Part shown: piece after piece, positions 35,263 to 44,191 of the stretch
Layout of the letters: every line of letters starts with the position of its first letter
How positions within the stretch are numbered: the stretch's first letter is position 1
Assembly: GCF_002797715.1 (NCBI RefSeq)
Contig: NZ_PGFF01000001.1
Coordinates: 1,077,304 to 1,141,303, forward strand
Reading direction: 5' to 3'
From: Diaminobutyricimonas aerilata
Lineage (GTDB): Bacteria; Actinomycetota; Actinomycetes; Actinomycetales; Microbacteriaceae
DNA length: 64,000 nucleotides
Notes under the pieces: model-generated
What the model was told of the DNA's origin: nothing
Database searches by the model: none
What the model saw: the letters and a program-made list of their open reading frames with translations, nothing else
Program-made: the position numbers and the translations under genes

Positions 35263-35514
35263 ATGCGCACCATCTCGTACTCCGAATCGCGAGCGAAATA
35301 CGCAGCGACTCTCGACGCGGTGCTCGATGACCGCGAAGAGGTCGTCGTCACACGCGCGGGCAAGGACCCGGTCGTCATCGTCGCGCTTGACGACTACGAG
35401 TCCCTCAAGGAGACGGCGTACCTGCTCCGCAATCCTGCCAACGCGCGCCGGCTGCTCGCATCGATCGATCGACTGGAACACGGCGCAGGAACCGAGCGTG
35501 AGCTCGACGAGTGA
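35263..35514 (+). CDS. yefM: Antitoxin YefM (Phd/YefM family)
   Basis: An 83-residue antitoxin and DNA-binding autorepressor. The N-terminal domain has TISYSESRAKYAATLDAVLD and the core strand EEVVVTRAGKDPVVIVALDDYESLKET; the C-terminal tail (NARRLLASIDRLE onwards) would wrap the toxin. The ATG at 35263 is correctly spaced from AAGGATG; the GTG two codons earlier is too close. Its stop overlaps the toxin start by 4 bases. Confidence 0.92.
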   Translation: MRTISYSESRAKYAATLDAVLDDREEVVVTRAGKDPVVIVALDDYESLKETAYLLRNPANARRLLASIDRLEHGAGTERELDE

Positions 35515-35768
35515 GGCTCGTGTGGGATGAGAGCGCCTGGGAGGACTATCTGTACTGGCAGACTCAAGACCGTAAGGTGCTCAAACGGATCAACACACTG
35601 CTTCGCGACATCCAGCGCAACGGGAACGACGGCATCGGAAAGCCGGAGGCGCTCAAGCACGGATTCCAGGGGTACTGGTCACGTCGCATCACTGACGAGC
35701 ATCGGCTCGTCTACAAGGTGACCGGCGATGCGGTGCTCATCGCCCAGTGCCGCTTCCATTACGAATGA
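35511..35768 (+). CDS. yoeB: Toxin YoeB, ribosome-dependent mRNA endonuclease
   Basis: An 85-residue toxin of the RelE superfamily that cleaves mRNA in the ribosomal A site. Residues equivalent to the catalytic set fall at the canonical numbers: Glu46 (GKPEAL), Arg65 (DEHRLVYK) and His83-Tyr84 (CRFHYE, the end of the protein). All key residues are present, so the toxin is probably active. The GTG start overlaps the antitoxin stop (GTGA), giving coupled translation. Confidence 0.93.
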   Translation: MRLVWDESAWEDYLYWQTQDRKVLKRINTLLRDIQRNGNDGIGKPEALKHGFQGYWSRRITDEHRLVYKVTGDAVLIAQCRFHYE

Positions 35769-36057
35769 GGCCGCGGTGCTCGCTCAGGTCTCTGCGTTCC
35801 GCGGTCCGGTCGACCTCCTCCCGCGAGCCGACGGCGAAAGCGAGGTGCTGCCACCCGACCTGCCCGTGCACGTGCGGACCCGTGCCGGGCGCCCGCGCGG
35901 GCATCAGAGTGAGCTAAGTCTCGTCGTCCCTCTGCCACGACACCGACCCCTCGGCATCGTGGCGTTCAATGCCGAGCGCGTGCAGCACCGGGTGGAACTG
36001 CGCGATACCGCGGGCGAGGTCGTCGACGCTGACTCCGAGGTGGTCGAACACGGGCAT
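35769..36057 (-). pseudogene. Broken VOC-family gene next to the toxin-antitoxin pair
   Basis: On the minus strand the ATG at 36057 begins MPVFDHLGVSVDDLARGIAQ, a clear VOC N-terminus, but the frame stops at 35914 after QRDDET. In another frame further on, GWQHLAFAVGSREEVDR is a typical second VOC segment, and it is cut off at the end of yoeB. The gene has therefore lost its middle by frameshift or deletion, and its C-terminus at the junction with the toxin gene. An earlier in-frame ATG at 36090 is possible. Confidence 0.7.
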
Positions 36058-36108
36058 GCGATCGAGTCCCGCGCTCGCGGTCGCCGGCATCCAGCGCTCG
36101 GGCGTGCG

Positions 36109-36465
36109 TCAGGCGGCGTAGCCCGCCGCGCCGCCGGCGCCGATTGCGGCCATCCAGAGCGCGGTGGTGAGCACGATGATGCCGAGCGTGACGTAGCCGA
36201 GCACCAGCCCGCTGAGTGACTGACCGCGTCCGATGCCGCCCAGTCCGGCGGCGCGGCTCAGGCCGATGTGCCCGAACACGGCCGCGAGTACGGCGGGGGC
36301 GAACGCGAGGAAGGCCGACACGAGGCCGAGCACCGGCACGGGAGTCCAGATGCCGATGACGATCGCCACGATGCCGAGGATCATCGCAGCGATCCCCATC
36401 CCGTTCGACGGCGCCTTGACGGCCTGGTGGTAGACGATCTGGCTGTGCGGCGGCTGGTAGGTCAC
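36109..36465 (-). CDS. DUF4190-type small membrane protein
   Basis: A 118-residue protein with a polar N-terminus and three hydrophobic segments. GMGIAAMILGIVAIVIGIW and the later FGHIGLSRAAGLGGIGRGQS with LSGLVLGYVTLG match the DUF4190 pattern, in which a GHIAL-type motif follows the second helix. The function is unknown. It begins with ATG and lies 58 bases from the SDR gene end, on the same strand. Confidence 0.72.
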   Translation of the reverse strand: MTYQPPHSQIVYHQAVKAPSNGMGIAAMILGIVAIVIGIWTPVPVLGLVSAFLAFAPAVLAAVFGHIGLSRAAGLGGIGRGQSLSGLVLGYVTLGIIVLTTALWMAAIGAGGAAGYAA

Positions 36466-36523
36466 TCCCGGCAGCGTAGGGAAGTCCGCGGGAAACGAGC
36501 CACCCCCAGTTCTGGCGGGCGCG

Positions 36524-37288
36524 TCAGCTCATCACCGACCCGCTCGTGAGGTTGAAGATCGCGCCGGTCATCGCGCCGGCGCGATCCGACGCGGCGAACG
36601 CCGCCGCATCCGCCACCTGCCGCAGCGTCGGCATGCGGTCGAGCGCCGTGCCGGCGGTCATGTAGTGGAACGTCTCGTTGTCCTCGAGTTCCCCGGGGTC
36701 GCCCCACGACTCCGGCAGGGCGTCCGGTCGCAGGCACACCACGCGTACGCCGTGCGGACCCACCTCCCCGGCGAGGCTGCGGGTGAACTCCTCGATCGCC
36801 GCGCACGCCGTGCCGAACCCGCCGGTCGCGTGGTAGCGGCGGTCCCGGCCCGACAGGGCGGATGCGGAGGTCGAGAGGGTGAGGATGGCGCCCGAACCCT
36901 GGGCGGTCATCCGCCGCGCCGCCGCGGTGCCGATCGCGAAGTTGGTGCGCAGAGCGGTGACCGTGGGCAGCACGTAGTCCTCCACGTCCATCTCGCGCAA
37001 CGGGGTGCCCTGGAGCTCGCCGTGCAGGCTCGTCGCGTTGACGGTCACGTCGACGCGTCCGATCGACTCGAGGTGCGCATCCACCTCATCGGGCTTCGAG
37101 GCGTCGAGGGTCGCGACCTCGGCGCGGTGCCCGGCGGCGCGGATGTCGTCGGCGACGCGATCGAGGGAGTCGCGAGTGCGCCCCACGAGGTGCACCACCG
37201 CACTCTCCTCGGCGAAGACCCGCGCGATGGTGGATCCCACCGACCCTGCGGCGCCGTACACGACCGCCACCTTCTCGTTCAACAACAT
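36524..37288 (-). CDS. SDR-family oxidoreductase with atypical active site
   Basis: A 254-residue Rossmann-fold protein. VVYGAAGSVGSTIARVFAEE is the dinucleotide-binding glycine motif, NATSLHGEL replaces the usual NNAG, and the active-site segment reads RRYHATGGFG: the tyrosine is there, but the lysine of YxxxK is replaced by glycine. It may use another residue or be non-catalytic. It follows the epimerase gene by 46 bases at the end of the sugar ABC operon. Its last 70 bases are duplicated at 47246. Confidence 0.8.
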   Translation of the reverse strand: MLLNEKVAVVYGAAGSVGSTIARVFAEESAVVHLVGRTRDSLDRVADDIRAAGHRAEVATLDASKPDEVDAHLESIGRVDVTVNATSLHGELQGTPLREMDVEDYVLPTVTALRTNFAIGTAAARRMTAQGSGAILTLSTSASALSGRDRRYHATGGFGTACAAIEEFTRSLAGEVGPHGVRVVCLRPDALPESWGDPGELEDNETFHYMTAGTALDRMPTLRQVADAAAFAASDRAGAMTGAIFNLTSGSVMS

Positions 37289-37334
37289 CGTCGACCTCCC
37301 TGAGCGCCAGTCTGCCGGTGCACGGCCGGAACGA

Positions 37335-38330
37335 CTAGACCGCCGCCAGCAGCTCGCGTTCCTCATCGTCGGTCAGTCCGGCGCGGCGCGGCCACGCGCC
37401 GGCGTCGCTCGACTCCCACGCGAGCGTGTCGGCGAGGGTCTCCACCAACGGTCGCGGGCGCAGGCCGGCGGAACGGGAGCGGGTGACGTCGCGTGCGCTG
37501 TGCCCGCTGTACTCCGGCTCGGGCAACCAGATCGGCAGCGAGCGCGGGCCCATCCACGCCTCGACGCCGTGCTCGGCGAGCCACGTCGGCGCCACGGCGA
37601 CGACCTCGCCGTCGTGGCCCGCGACCTCGCGGGCGAGGCGGAGGTGCTCGGCGAAGGGCGTCGCGTCGCCGTACGCGTTCATCGTGCCGGCGATGCGCCT
37701 CTCGGCGGCATCGACGAGCCACGACGCGAGGTCGCGCACGTCGATCACCTGCGTGCTGAGTCGCGGCGCATCGGGCACGAGCACCCGCCCCTCGGCATTC
37801 GAGGGACGAGCGAAGCGCCGCGGCCAGTAGCCGGTGCGGCCGGAGCCGTCGCCCGGACCGCCGATCAACCCCGCCCGCGCGATGAGCGCACCCCCGTCGC
37901 CGCGAGCGGCGAGCACCGTGTTCTCGCACGCGACCTTCGCCGGTCCGTACTGCGACATGTCGTGCATCGTGTCGCCCGCAAGCGGCTCGAGCCGCTCCGC
38001 CGTCTCGTCGTCGCCGGGGCGGTCGTCGCGCGCGTACACCGAGCCGGTCGACACGAACACCCAGTGCTCGGTGCGGTCGCTCAGCGCCGCGAGGGCGCCG
38101 CGCACGTGCCCGGGTTGGCGCGAGACGTCGATCACCGCATCCCACCGCTCGCCGGCGACGCCCTCGTACGCGGCGGGATCGTCCCGGTCGGCCGTGACGA
38201 ACCGCACTCCGTTCGGCGCCATGCCCGACGAGCCTCGCGCGAGCGCCGTGACGTCGTGCCCGCGCGCGATCGCATCACGGGCGATGTGCGAGCCGAGCCA
38301 GGCGGTGCCGCCGAGGAGGAGGATGCGCAT
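37335..38330 (-). CDS. NAD-dependent epimerase/dehydratase family protein (extended SDR)
   Basis: A 331-residue extended SDR. The N-terminus MRILLLGGTAWLGSHIARDA has the glycine-rich NAD site, FVSTGSVYA carries the active-site serine/threonine region, and SQYGPAKVACE has the YxxxK pair. The central ARAGLIGGPGDGSGRTGYW block resembles RNA-binding/NAD reductases of the isoflavone-reductase-like group. It lies 62 bases after the second permease gene and probably acts on the imported sugar or a derivative; the substrate is unknown. Confidence 0.78.
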   Translation of the reverse strand: MRILLLGGTAWLGSHIARDAIARGHDVTALARGSSGMAPNGVRFVTADRDDPAAYEGVAGERWDAVIDVSRQPGHVRGALAALSDRTEHWVFVSTGSVYARDDRPGDDETAERLEPLAGDTMHDMSQYGPAKVACENTVLAARGDGGALIARAGLIGGPGDGSGRTGYWPRRFARPSNAEGRVLVPDAPRLSTQVIDVRDLASWLVDAAERRIAGTMNAYGDATPFAEHLRLAREVAGHDGEVVAVAPTWLAEHGVEAWMGPRSLPIWLPEPEYSGHSARDVTRSRSAGLRPRPLVETLADTLAWESSDAGAWPRRAGLTDDEERELLAAV

Positions 38331-38392
38331 GCCGTCATCCCAGCGCACGCCGGGGCGCAGCGCGAGCGGTTCTGCTGACGGCAGAGCCGACC

Positions 38393-39343
38393 TCAGCCCT
38401 TGACCGCGCCCTCCTGCACTCCCTTGAAGAAGAAGCGCTGCGTGATCGAGAACATCACCACGAGGGGGACGAGCGCGATCATCGTGCCCGCCGCGATGAG
38501 GCGCGGGTCGGCCTGGAAGTTGCCGTTCAGGTACGCCATACCCACCGTGAGCGTGTACTTCGCCGGGTCGCTCAGCACGACGAGCGGCCACAGGTAGTCG
38601 TCCCACGCGCCGATGAAGGCGAAGATCGCGACGACGCTCACCATGCCGCGCACGTTCGGCCACACGATGTGGCGGATGCGCTGCCAGGTCGTCGCGCCGT
38701 CGACGGTCGCGGCATCCAGCATCTCGCTCGGGATCGCCCGGCACGCCGTCGCGACGAGCAGCACGTTCATCGCGTTGATCGCGCCGGGCAGGAACACGCC
38801 CCACAGGCTGTCGGCGAGACCGAGGTTGCGGATGGTGAGGAACTGGCTCGTCAGCGTCACCTCGCCGGGCAGCAGCAGGGTGGAGAGCAGGATGCCCAGC
38901 ACGATGCGCTTGCCCCGGAACCGCATGCACCCGATCGCGTAGCCGGCGAACGTCGCGAGCACCGTGTTGCTCAGCACCGTGCCGAGCGCGACGAGGAGCG
39001 AGTGGAACGCGTACAGGTAGACGGGGATGAAATCGGTCACCCGCACGTAGTTCTGCAGCGTCGGGTCGGTCGGCACGACGTTCGGCGGGAACGTGTAGAT
39101 GTCGTCGCCCGGACCCTTGAAGGAGGTCGACAGCTGCCACACGAGCGGACCCACCACGAGCACGGTCACGAAGAGCAGCAGCGCGTACCGGCCGACGAGC
39201 CCGCCGAGGGTGGGGCGGGCGAAGTCACCCGATCCGCGCCGGCGGTACGGCCGCTGGCGTCGAGGAGCGCGTTCCCGCGGCGGGGTCGGCGTGGTCCCGG
39301 CATCCGGCCCGCTCACCCGCTTCGCGTCGTCGATCGCGGTCAT
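38393..39343 (-). CDS. Carbohydrate ABC transporter permease (MalG type)
   Basis: A 316-residue permease with six predicted helices after an unusually long basic N-terminus (PPRERAPRRQRPYRRRG). The cytoplasmic coupling helix reads LDAATVDGATTWQRIRHIVW, the EAA motif of CUT1 MalG-type subunits. The ATG overlaps the stop of the MalF-type gene (ATGA). Both permeases must use an ATPase encoded elsewhere, as is common for the shared MsiK-type ATPase of actinobacteria. Confidence 0.9.
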   Translation of the reverse strand: MTAIDDAKRVSGPDAGTTPTPPRERAPRRQRPYRRRGSGDFARPTLGGLVGRYALLLFVTVLVVGPLVWQLSTSFKGPGDDIYTFPPNVVPTDPTLQNYVRVTDFIPVYLYAFHSLLVALGTVLSNTVLATFAGYAIGCMRFRGKRIVLGILLSTLLLPGEVTLTSQFLTIRNLGLADSLWGVFLPGAINAMNVLLVATACRAIPSEMLDAATVDGATTWQRIRHIVWPNVRGMVSVVAIFAFIGAWDDYLWPLVVLSDPAKYTLTVGMAYLNGNFQADPRLIAAGTMIALVPLVVMFSITQRFFFKGVQEGAVKG

Positions 39344-40221
39344 GAGACGGTCCTCCGCTCGCGGTTCATCCAGGCGATCGCGATGAGGGGCAGCACGGTG
39401 AGCAGGAACAGGGCGACGCTCAACGCGGAGGCGTACCCCACGTCGCCGTTGAGACCCTGCCCGACCTGGCGGATGAGCATCACGATGGAGAGGTCCTGCC
39501 CGCCCGGGCCGCCGGTTCCGTTCGAGAGCACGTGCAGCTCGGTGAACACGCGCATCGCGGCGACGGCGACGAGGGCGGAGATGAGCAGCATCGCGCCGCG
39601 CACCCCGGGGATTGTCACCGAGAGGAAGCGGCGGAACGCGCCCGCGCCGTCGAGCATCGCCGCCTCGTGCAGCTCCCGGCCCACGTTCCCGAGCGCCGCG
39701 AGATACACGACCATGTAGTAGCCGAGACCCTTCCACACCGTGAGCAGGATCGCGCAGGCGAGCAGCCACCACCGGTCGACGAGGAACGCAACCGGCTTGT
39801 CGAGCAGACCGAACGCCTGCAGCGTCTGGTTGATCACGCCGCGGCTGTCGAACATCCACGTCCAGATGAGCGCGACGACCACGACCGACGCGATCACCGG
39901 AAAGTAGAAGGTCGTGCGGAACGCCGCGATGCCCGGGATCGTCTTCTCGACGAGCAACGCGAGCAGCAGCGGCAGGATCGTGAGCAGCGGAACGCACACG
40001 ATCATGTAGATCACGCTCGTCGTGAGGGCGTAGCCGAACTGCTCGTCCTGCAGCATCCGCCCGTAGTTCTCGAGCCCCACGAACCCGCCGGTGCGCAGCG
40101 GTCGCGAGTCGGTGAAGCTCAGGATGACCGTGTTGAGGAACGGCCAGAGGCCGAACACCAGCACCCAGACCACGGCGGGCGCCACGAGAAGCCAGGGGGT
40201 GTACCACTTGTGCGATCTCAC
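39340..40221 (-). CDS. Sugar ABC transporter permease (MalF type)
   Basis: A 293-residue permease with six helices. The EAA motif is HEAAMLDGAGAFRRFLSVTI, preceded by YYMVVYLAALGNV. GTG start, 40 bases after the binding-protein gene. With its partner it forms the channel of a CUT1-type importer for an oligosaccharide; the mannosidase and GH5 genes nearby suggest mannose-containing glycans. Confidence 0.9.
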   Translation of the reverse strand: MRSHKWYTPWLLVAPAVVWVLVFGLWPFLNTVILSFTDSRPLRTGGFVGLENYGRMLQDEQFGYALTTSVIYMIVCVPLLTILPLLLALLVEKTIPGIAAFRTTFYFPVIASVVVVALIWTWMFDSRGVINQTLQAFGLLDKPVAFLVDRWWLLACAILLTVWKGLGYYMVVYLAALGNVGRELHEAAMLDGAGAFRRFLSVTIPGVRGAMLLISALVAVAAMRVFTELHVLSNGTGGPGGQDLSIVMLIRQVGQGLNGDVGYASALSVALFLLTVLPLIAIAWMNRERRTVS

Positions 40222-40261
40222 GGGTGCCCTTCCGTCGGTCCGGGTGCTGGTGTGCGGATGC

Positions 40262-41563
40262 TCAGTACTCGACGAGGTTGTCGTTCGCGTACTCCACGAC
40301 CTTGTCGAGGGCCTCCTTCGACCCCACCTCGCCCTTGAGGGCGAGCGCGAGCTGCTGGTCCATGTACGTCTTCATGGCGCTCGTCCACTGGAAGGGGATG
40401 AGGATGCGCGCGGTCTTCATCGACTCGGAGACGATCTCCATCGCCTCCTTCTGCAGCGGGTCGGTGACCGACTCGCTGAGGCTGCCGACATCCGCACTGC
40501 CGTCGACGGTGCCGGGCACGAAGCCGAGGGCGAGCTGCGCGAACGCGACCTGGTTCTCGGTGTTGGTCAGGTACTCCGCGAAGGCGAGCGCGGCGGCCTT
40601 GTTCTTCGAGTCGTTCGAGACGGAGACGCCCTGCACGAACAGCGGCGCATCGCCGATGCGCGGGGTCGCGATGACGCTCTCCCGGATGCTCGGGGCATCG
40701 CGCTGCAGGTCGCCGGCGAACCCGGAACCGGCGGTCGTGTACGCCACCTTGCCCTGCTTGAACATGTCGGCGTTGCCGCCGTAGTCGCCGGTCAGCGCCT
40801 CCGCGGGGAGAGCGCCCGCCTGGTACGCGCTCGCGAACTGGTCGACGATCGCCGCGGCCTCGTCGGTGTTGAACACGAATTCGCCGTCGTCGTTCATGAC
40901 CTCGATACCGCTCGAGGCGAAGAGGTCGATCGTGGGCATGGACGACAGCAGCGGCATCTGCCCGCCGGACGCCTCGCCCACCTGCTCGGCGAGGGAGAGG
41001 AGTTCCTCGTTGGTCGTCGGAAGCGCGGAGGTGTCCGCGCCGTACTGCTGCAGCGCCGCACCGTTCCACCAGCCGAGGTCGGTGCCCAGGTACCACGGCA
41101 GACCGTAGGTGCCATCGATGCCGGGGTAGGTGTATGCCTCCCACGCGCCGGGCACGTACTGGTCTTCGAGCGACGAGTCCGCTGCTGCGAGGTCGACGAG
41201 CTTGCCGGCCGCCACGAGCGGGTAGGCGATGTCGGGCGGCAGGTTCACCACGTCGGGGAGACTGTTCGAGTTCGCCTGGCTCAACACCTTGTCCTGGTAG
41301 CCGTCGCCGGGCTGGTCGAGCCACTCGACGGTGACGTCGGGGTGCTCCTCCTCGAAGGCGGCGATGAGGTCTTCGAAGTAGGGGCTGAACTTCTCGTTCT
41401 TGAGCGACCAGCTCTGGAACTTGATCGTTCCGCTCAGCTCGCCGCTCGTGTCGATGGGGCCGTCGCTTCCGGCGGCGGGTCCGGCGCCGGTGCAGCCGGT
41501 GAGGGCGAGGGCGCCGACGGCGAGTACCGCGGTCGCCGTCGCGAGACGTGTCGTGAGTTTCAT
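40262..41563 (-). CDS. Sugar ABC transporter substrate-binding lipoprotein (CUT1 family)
   Basis: A 433-residue extracellular solute-binding protein family 1 member. The signal peptide ends in the lipobox LTGC (Cys24). The mature protein starts GTIKFQSWSLKNEKFSPYFE and includes FEEEHPDVTVEW and the typical GKVAYTTAGSG loop. AAGGAAGAAG precedes the ATG at 41563. The gene is the first of the operon after LacI, with a palindromic operator 68 bases upstream. Confidence 0.92.
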   Translation of the reverse strand: MKLTTRLATATAVLAVGALALTGCTGAGPAAGSDGPIDTSGELSGTIKFQSWSLKNEKFSPYFEDLIAAFEEEHPDVTVEWLDQPGDGYQDKVLSQANSNSLPDVVNLPPDIAYPLVAAGKLVDLAAADSSLEDQYVPGAWEAYTYPGIDGTYGLPWYLGTDLGWWNGAALQQYGADTSALPTTNEELLSLAEQVGEASGGQMPLLSSMPTIDLFASSGIEVMNDDGEFVFNTDEAAAIVDQFASAYQAGALPAEALTGDYGGNADMFKQGKVAYTTAGSGFAGDLQRDAPSIRESVIATPRIGDAPLFVQGVSVSNDSKNKAAALAFAEYLTNTENQVAFAQLALGFVPGTVDGSADVGSLSESVTDPLQKEAMEIVSESMKTARILIPFQWTSAMKTYMDQQLALALKGEVGSKEALDKVVEYANDNLVEY

Positions 41564-41630
41564 AGAGCTTCTTCCTTGAACCAATGTCGAAACGTGCGCG
41601 ACCGCGGTGCGGCCCGACTGGCGGGTCCTT

Positions 41631-41646
41631 ACTACAGCGCTTTAGT
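41631..41646. promoter_or_regulatory. LacI-type operator upstream of the sugar ABC operon
   Basis: ACTACAGCGCTTTAGT matches its own reverse complement at 14 of 16 bases, with AGCGCT at the centre, the usual look of a LacI-family site. It lies between lacI and the binding-protein gene. Related sites lie in front of lacI and the GH5 gene. Confidence 0.7.
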
Positions 41647-41730
41647 GGAATGAAAGCATCCGGCCGCCGCGGTTGTCAATCACGCCGACCCGGGCCGGGT
41701 GGAGCCGTGCGCGGACCGGGCCGGGGGAGC

Positions 41731-42777
41731 TCAGCGGGGCGCTGCGGTGGACTCGCGGTGCACGATCGCCGCGTGCACGGGCGGATGCTCGACCGGTTCG
41801 TGCGCGAGCAGCTGGAGCATCTCCGCGGCCGCGATCTTGCCGAGCGTCACGGCGTCGCGGTTGAGCGCCGTGAGCGTGGGGTGCAGGACCTGACACGTCG
41901 TGGAGTCTTCCCACGACACCACCGACACGTCGGCCGGCACGGCGACGCCGAGGCCGGAGAGCGTGCTGATCCCGGCGATCGCCATGACGTCGCTGTCGTA
42001 GACGAGGGCGGTCGGCGGTTGCGGCGAGGCGAGCAGGCGTCGGGTCGCGTCCTTCGCGAGCGACGGATCGAAGTTGCCCGCGATCGTCTGGCCCCACACG
42101 CCGTTGTCGATGCAGAACGCCGAGAACGCGTCCATACGCTGCTGGGTGTGCCAGAAGCTCTGGTCGCCGCTCACGTAGGCGATGCGCGTGTGCCCCAGAT
42201 CGAACAGGTGCTGCATGATGAGCCGCATCGACCCGGCGTTGTCCACGTGCACGCTGCGCAGCGTGTCGCTCTCGGTCTCCCCGCCGACCACGATCGTCGG
42301 ATGCCCGAGCGCGGCGAGCACCTTGAGGCGCGGATCCTCGGCGCGCGGGTCGAGCACGAGCACGCCGTCGACGCGTCCATCGGCGATCCAGTTCTCGTGG
42401 ATGGCGATCTCGGCCGCGATGTCGGCGGCCATCTGCAGCTGAAGGGAGTAGCCGCGCTCGCTGAGCACCGATTGCACCCCGGCGATGAACTTGGCGAAGA
42501 AGATCTCCTCGCCGATCACCTCCTCGGGCCGGGAGAGCACGAGCCCGATCGTCTCCGCGTTCTTGCCCATGAGGGTCTGGGCGGCGTGACTGGGCCGCCA
42601 GTGCAGTTCCTTGGCGACCTCGAGGATGCGCGCGCGCGTCGCATCCGAGACCCCGCGTTTGCCGTTGACGGCGATCGACACGGCGCCGCTGGTGACTCCC
42701 GCGCGTTCGGCGATGTCCGCGATGGTGACGCGCTTGCGCCGCCGCGGATCCGCGACGGCCCCGTGGTCGCCCGTCAT
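41731..42777 (-). CDS. LacI-family transcriptional regulator
   Basis: A 348-residue repressor. The helix-turn-helix and hinge (about residues 15-70) read VTIADIAERAGVTSGAVSIA, then NGKRGVSDATRARILEVAKE. The periplasmic-binding-protein-like effector domain follows, with VDGVLVLDPR and ALVYDSDVMAIAGISTLSGL. It lies between the ABC operon it precedes and the divergent GH5/GH38 genes, with candidate operators on both sides, so it most likely controls the whole locus and itself. Confidence 0.92.
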   Translation of the reverse strand: MTGDHGAVADPRRRKRVTIADIAERAGVTSGAVSIAVNGKRGVSDATRARILEVAKELHWRPSHAAQTLMGKNAETIGLVLSRPEEVIGEEIFFAKFIAGVQSVLSERGYSLQLQMAADIAAEIAIHENWIADGRVDGVLVLDPRAEDPRLKVLAALGHPTIVVGGETESDTLRSVHVDNAGSMRLIMQHLFDLGHTRIAYVSGDQSFWHTQQRMDAFSAFCIDNGVWGQTIAGNFDPSLAKDATRRLLASPQPPTALVYDSDVMAIAGISTLSGLGVAVPADVSVVSWEDSTTCQVLHPTLTALNRDAVTLGKIAAAEMLQLLAHEPVEHPPVHAAIVHRESTAAPR

Positions 42778-42788
42778 GACGCCTCCCG

Positions 42789-42862
42789 CTCAAGTGCTTC
42801 AGGGATCACTCTAGTGTTGCGACGTTCCGCGCCGATGTGGTTGGTTTGCTCAAGCGCTAAAG
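42789..42862. promoter_or_regulatory. Pair of LacI-type operator candidates in the lacI-GH5 gap
   Basis: CTCAAGTGCTTCAG (42789-42802) and CTCAAGCGCTAAAG (42849-42862) share GCTCAAG-Y-GCT and are 60 bases apart. Their core resembles the AGCGCT centre of the site at 41631. The first is 12 bases from the lacI start and the second is 63 bases before the GH5 start, so one repressor could control both directions, perhaps by looping. Confidence 0.6.
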
Positions 42863-42924
42863 TTCCGTGCGATGGGGGCGCCGAGGTCGTCGCACGTCAC
42901 GTCCGACGGGGAGCACTACGACAG

Positions 42925-44100
42925 ATGAGGTTCGGCGTCAACTACACGCCCCGGGTGGGCTGGTTCCACCACTGGCTCGACTTCTCGAGCGATGAGGTGG
43001 CCCGCGACTTCGACACCATCGCGGAACTCGGCGTCGACCACGTGCGCGTCTTCCCGCTCTGGCCGCTGTTCCAGCCGAATCGCACCCTCATCCGCTCGTC
43101 GGCGATCGACGACCTGGAGTGGATGCTCGAACTCGCGGCGCAGCGGGGGCTCGACGTCGCGGTCGACGGACTGCAGGGTCACCTCTCGAGCTTCGACTTC
43201 GTGCCCGCGTGGCTCACAAGCTGGCACCGGCGCGGGTTCTTCACCGACCCGGAGGTGATCGAGTCCACCGCCGAGTACCTGCGCACGATCGCGGCCGCGT
43301 GCGCACCGCACGCGAACTTCCTCGGCATGACCGTCGGCAACGAGGTGAACCAGTTCACCGGCACGGTGCATCCGGAGCCGTATCCCGCCACCGTCGCCGA
43401 CATCGACCGGTGGCTCGACACGATGATCGCGGCCTGCCGGGCCGGCGCGCCCGAGGCGCTCACCGTGCACTCCTGCTACGACGCCACCTGGTACGACGAC
43501 ACCCAGCCGTTCACCCCGCAGCATGCGGCGCGGATCGGGGATGCGACCGTCGTGCATTCGTGGGTGTTCAACGGCACCGCGCAGAAGTACGGACCGGACT
43601 CGTTCGAGACGCGGGCCCACGCGCGTTACCTCGTCGAGCTCGCCCGCGCGTTCCAGACCGACCCGGCGCGGCCGGTGTGGGCGCAGGAACTCGGCGCCCC
43701 GCGCAACGTGCTGCCCGCGGAGTCGGTCGTGCCGTTCATCGAGCACACGATCGACGCCCTCGCCGGCGCGCCCGAGCTGTACGGCATCACCTGGTGGTGC
43801 TCGCACGACGTGAGCCGGTCGCTCGCCGACTTCCCGGAGCTCGAATACGACCTGGGGCTCATCGACGAGCACGGAACGATCAAGCCGGAGGGTCGCGCGG
43901 TGCAGCGGGCCATCGCCGCGGCAAGATCGACACCGGTGCGCGAGCCGTCGAGGTCGATCCCGCTCGACCTCGACGAGGTCGGCGGACGCGCGGCGCTCGC
44001 ACCCGGCGGCACGTTCTGGCGGCGGTACATGGAGGAGGCGCGCACGCACGGGCATCCGCTCGTCCGGCTCGTCCCCTCCGACACGCTGGCTCGCGCCTGA
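42925..44100 (+). CDS. GH5-like glycoside hydrolase, possible beta-mannosidase
   Basis: A 391-residue cytoplasmic TIM-barrel glycosidase (clan GH-A). The acid/base glutamate is in GMTVGNEVNQF (Glu140) and the nucleophile glutamate in VWAQELGAP (Glu255), the spacing expected for GH5. There is no signal peptide, so it acts on imported oligosaccharides. The ATG at 42925 was chosen; the frame is open far upstream, but that part is antisense to lacI. Its partner GH38 enzyme suggests a mannose-rich substrate; the exact specificity is inference. Confidence 0.78.
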   Translation: MRFGVNYTPRVGWFHHWLDFSSDEVARDFDTIAELGVDHVRVFPLWPLFQPNRTLIRSSAIDDLEWMLELAAQRGLDVAVDGLQGHLSSFDFVPAWLTSWHRRGFFTDPEVIESTAEYLRTIAAACAPHANFLGMTVGNEVNQFTGTVHPEPYPATVADIDRWLDTMIAACRAGAPEALTVHSCYDATWYDDTQPFTPQHAARIGDATVVHSWVFNGTAQKYGPDSFETRAHARYLVELARAFQTDPARPVWAQELGAPRNVLPAESVVPFIEHTIDALAGAPELYGITWWCSHDVSRSLADFPELEYDLGLIDEHGTIKPEGRAVQRAIAAARSTPVREPSRSIPLDLDEVGGRAALAPGGTFWRRYMEEARTHGHPLVRLVPSDTLARA

Positions 44101-44191
44101 CCGCCGCCGTTCACCACGCATCTCCCGCTCCACCCGGCCCTCCCGCCGTCCACCCCGCCATGCCCCGACCACCACGAACCGGAAGACCACG

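Noticed and set aside
41584-42924. Long in-frame extension upstream of the GH5 gene
   Set aside because: The stretch is antisense to lacI and encodes low-complexity sequence. The GH5 domain begins cleanly at the ATG at 42925.
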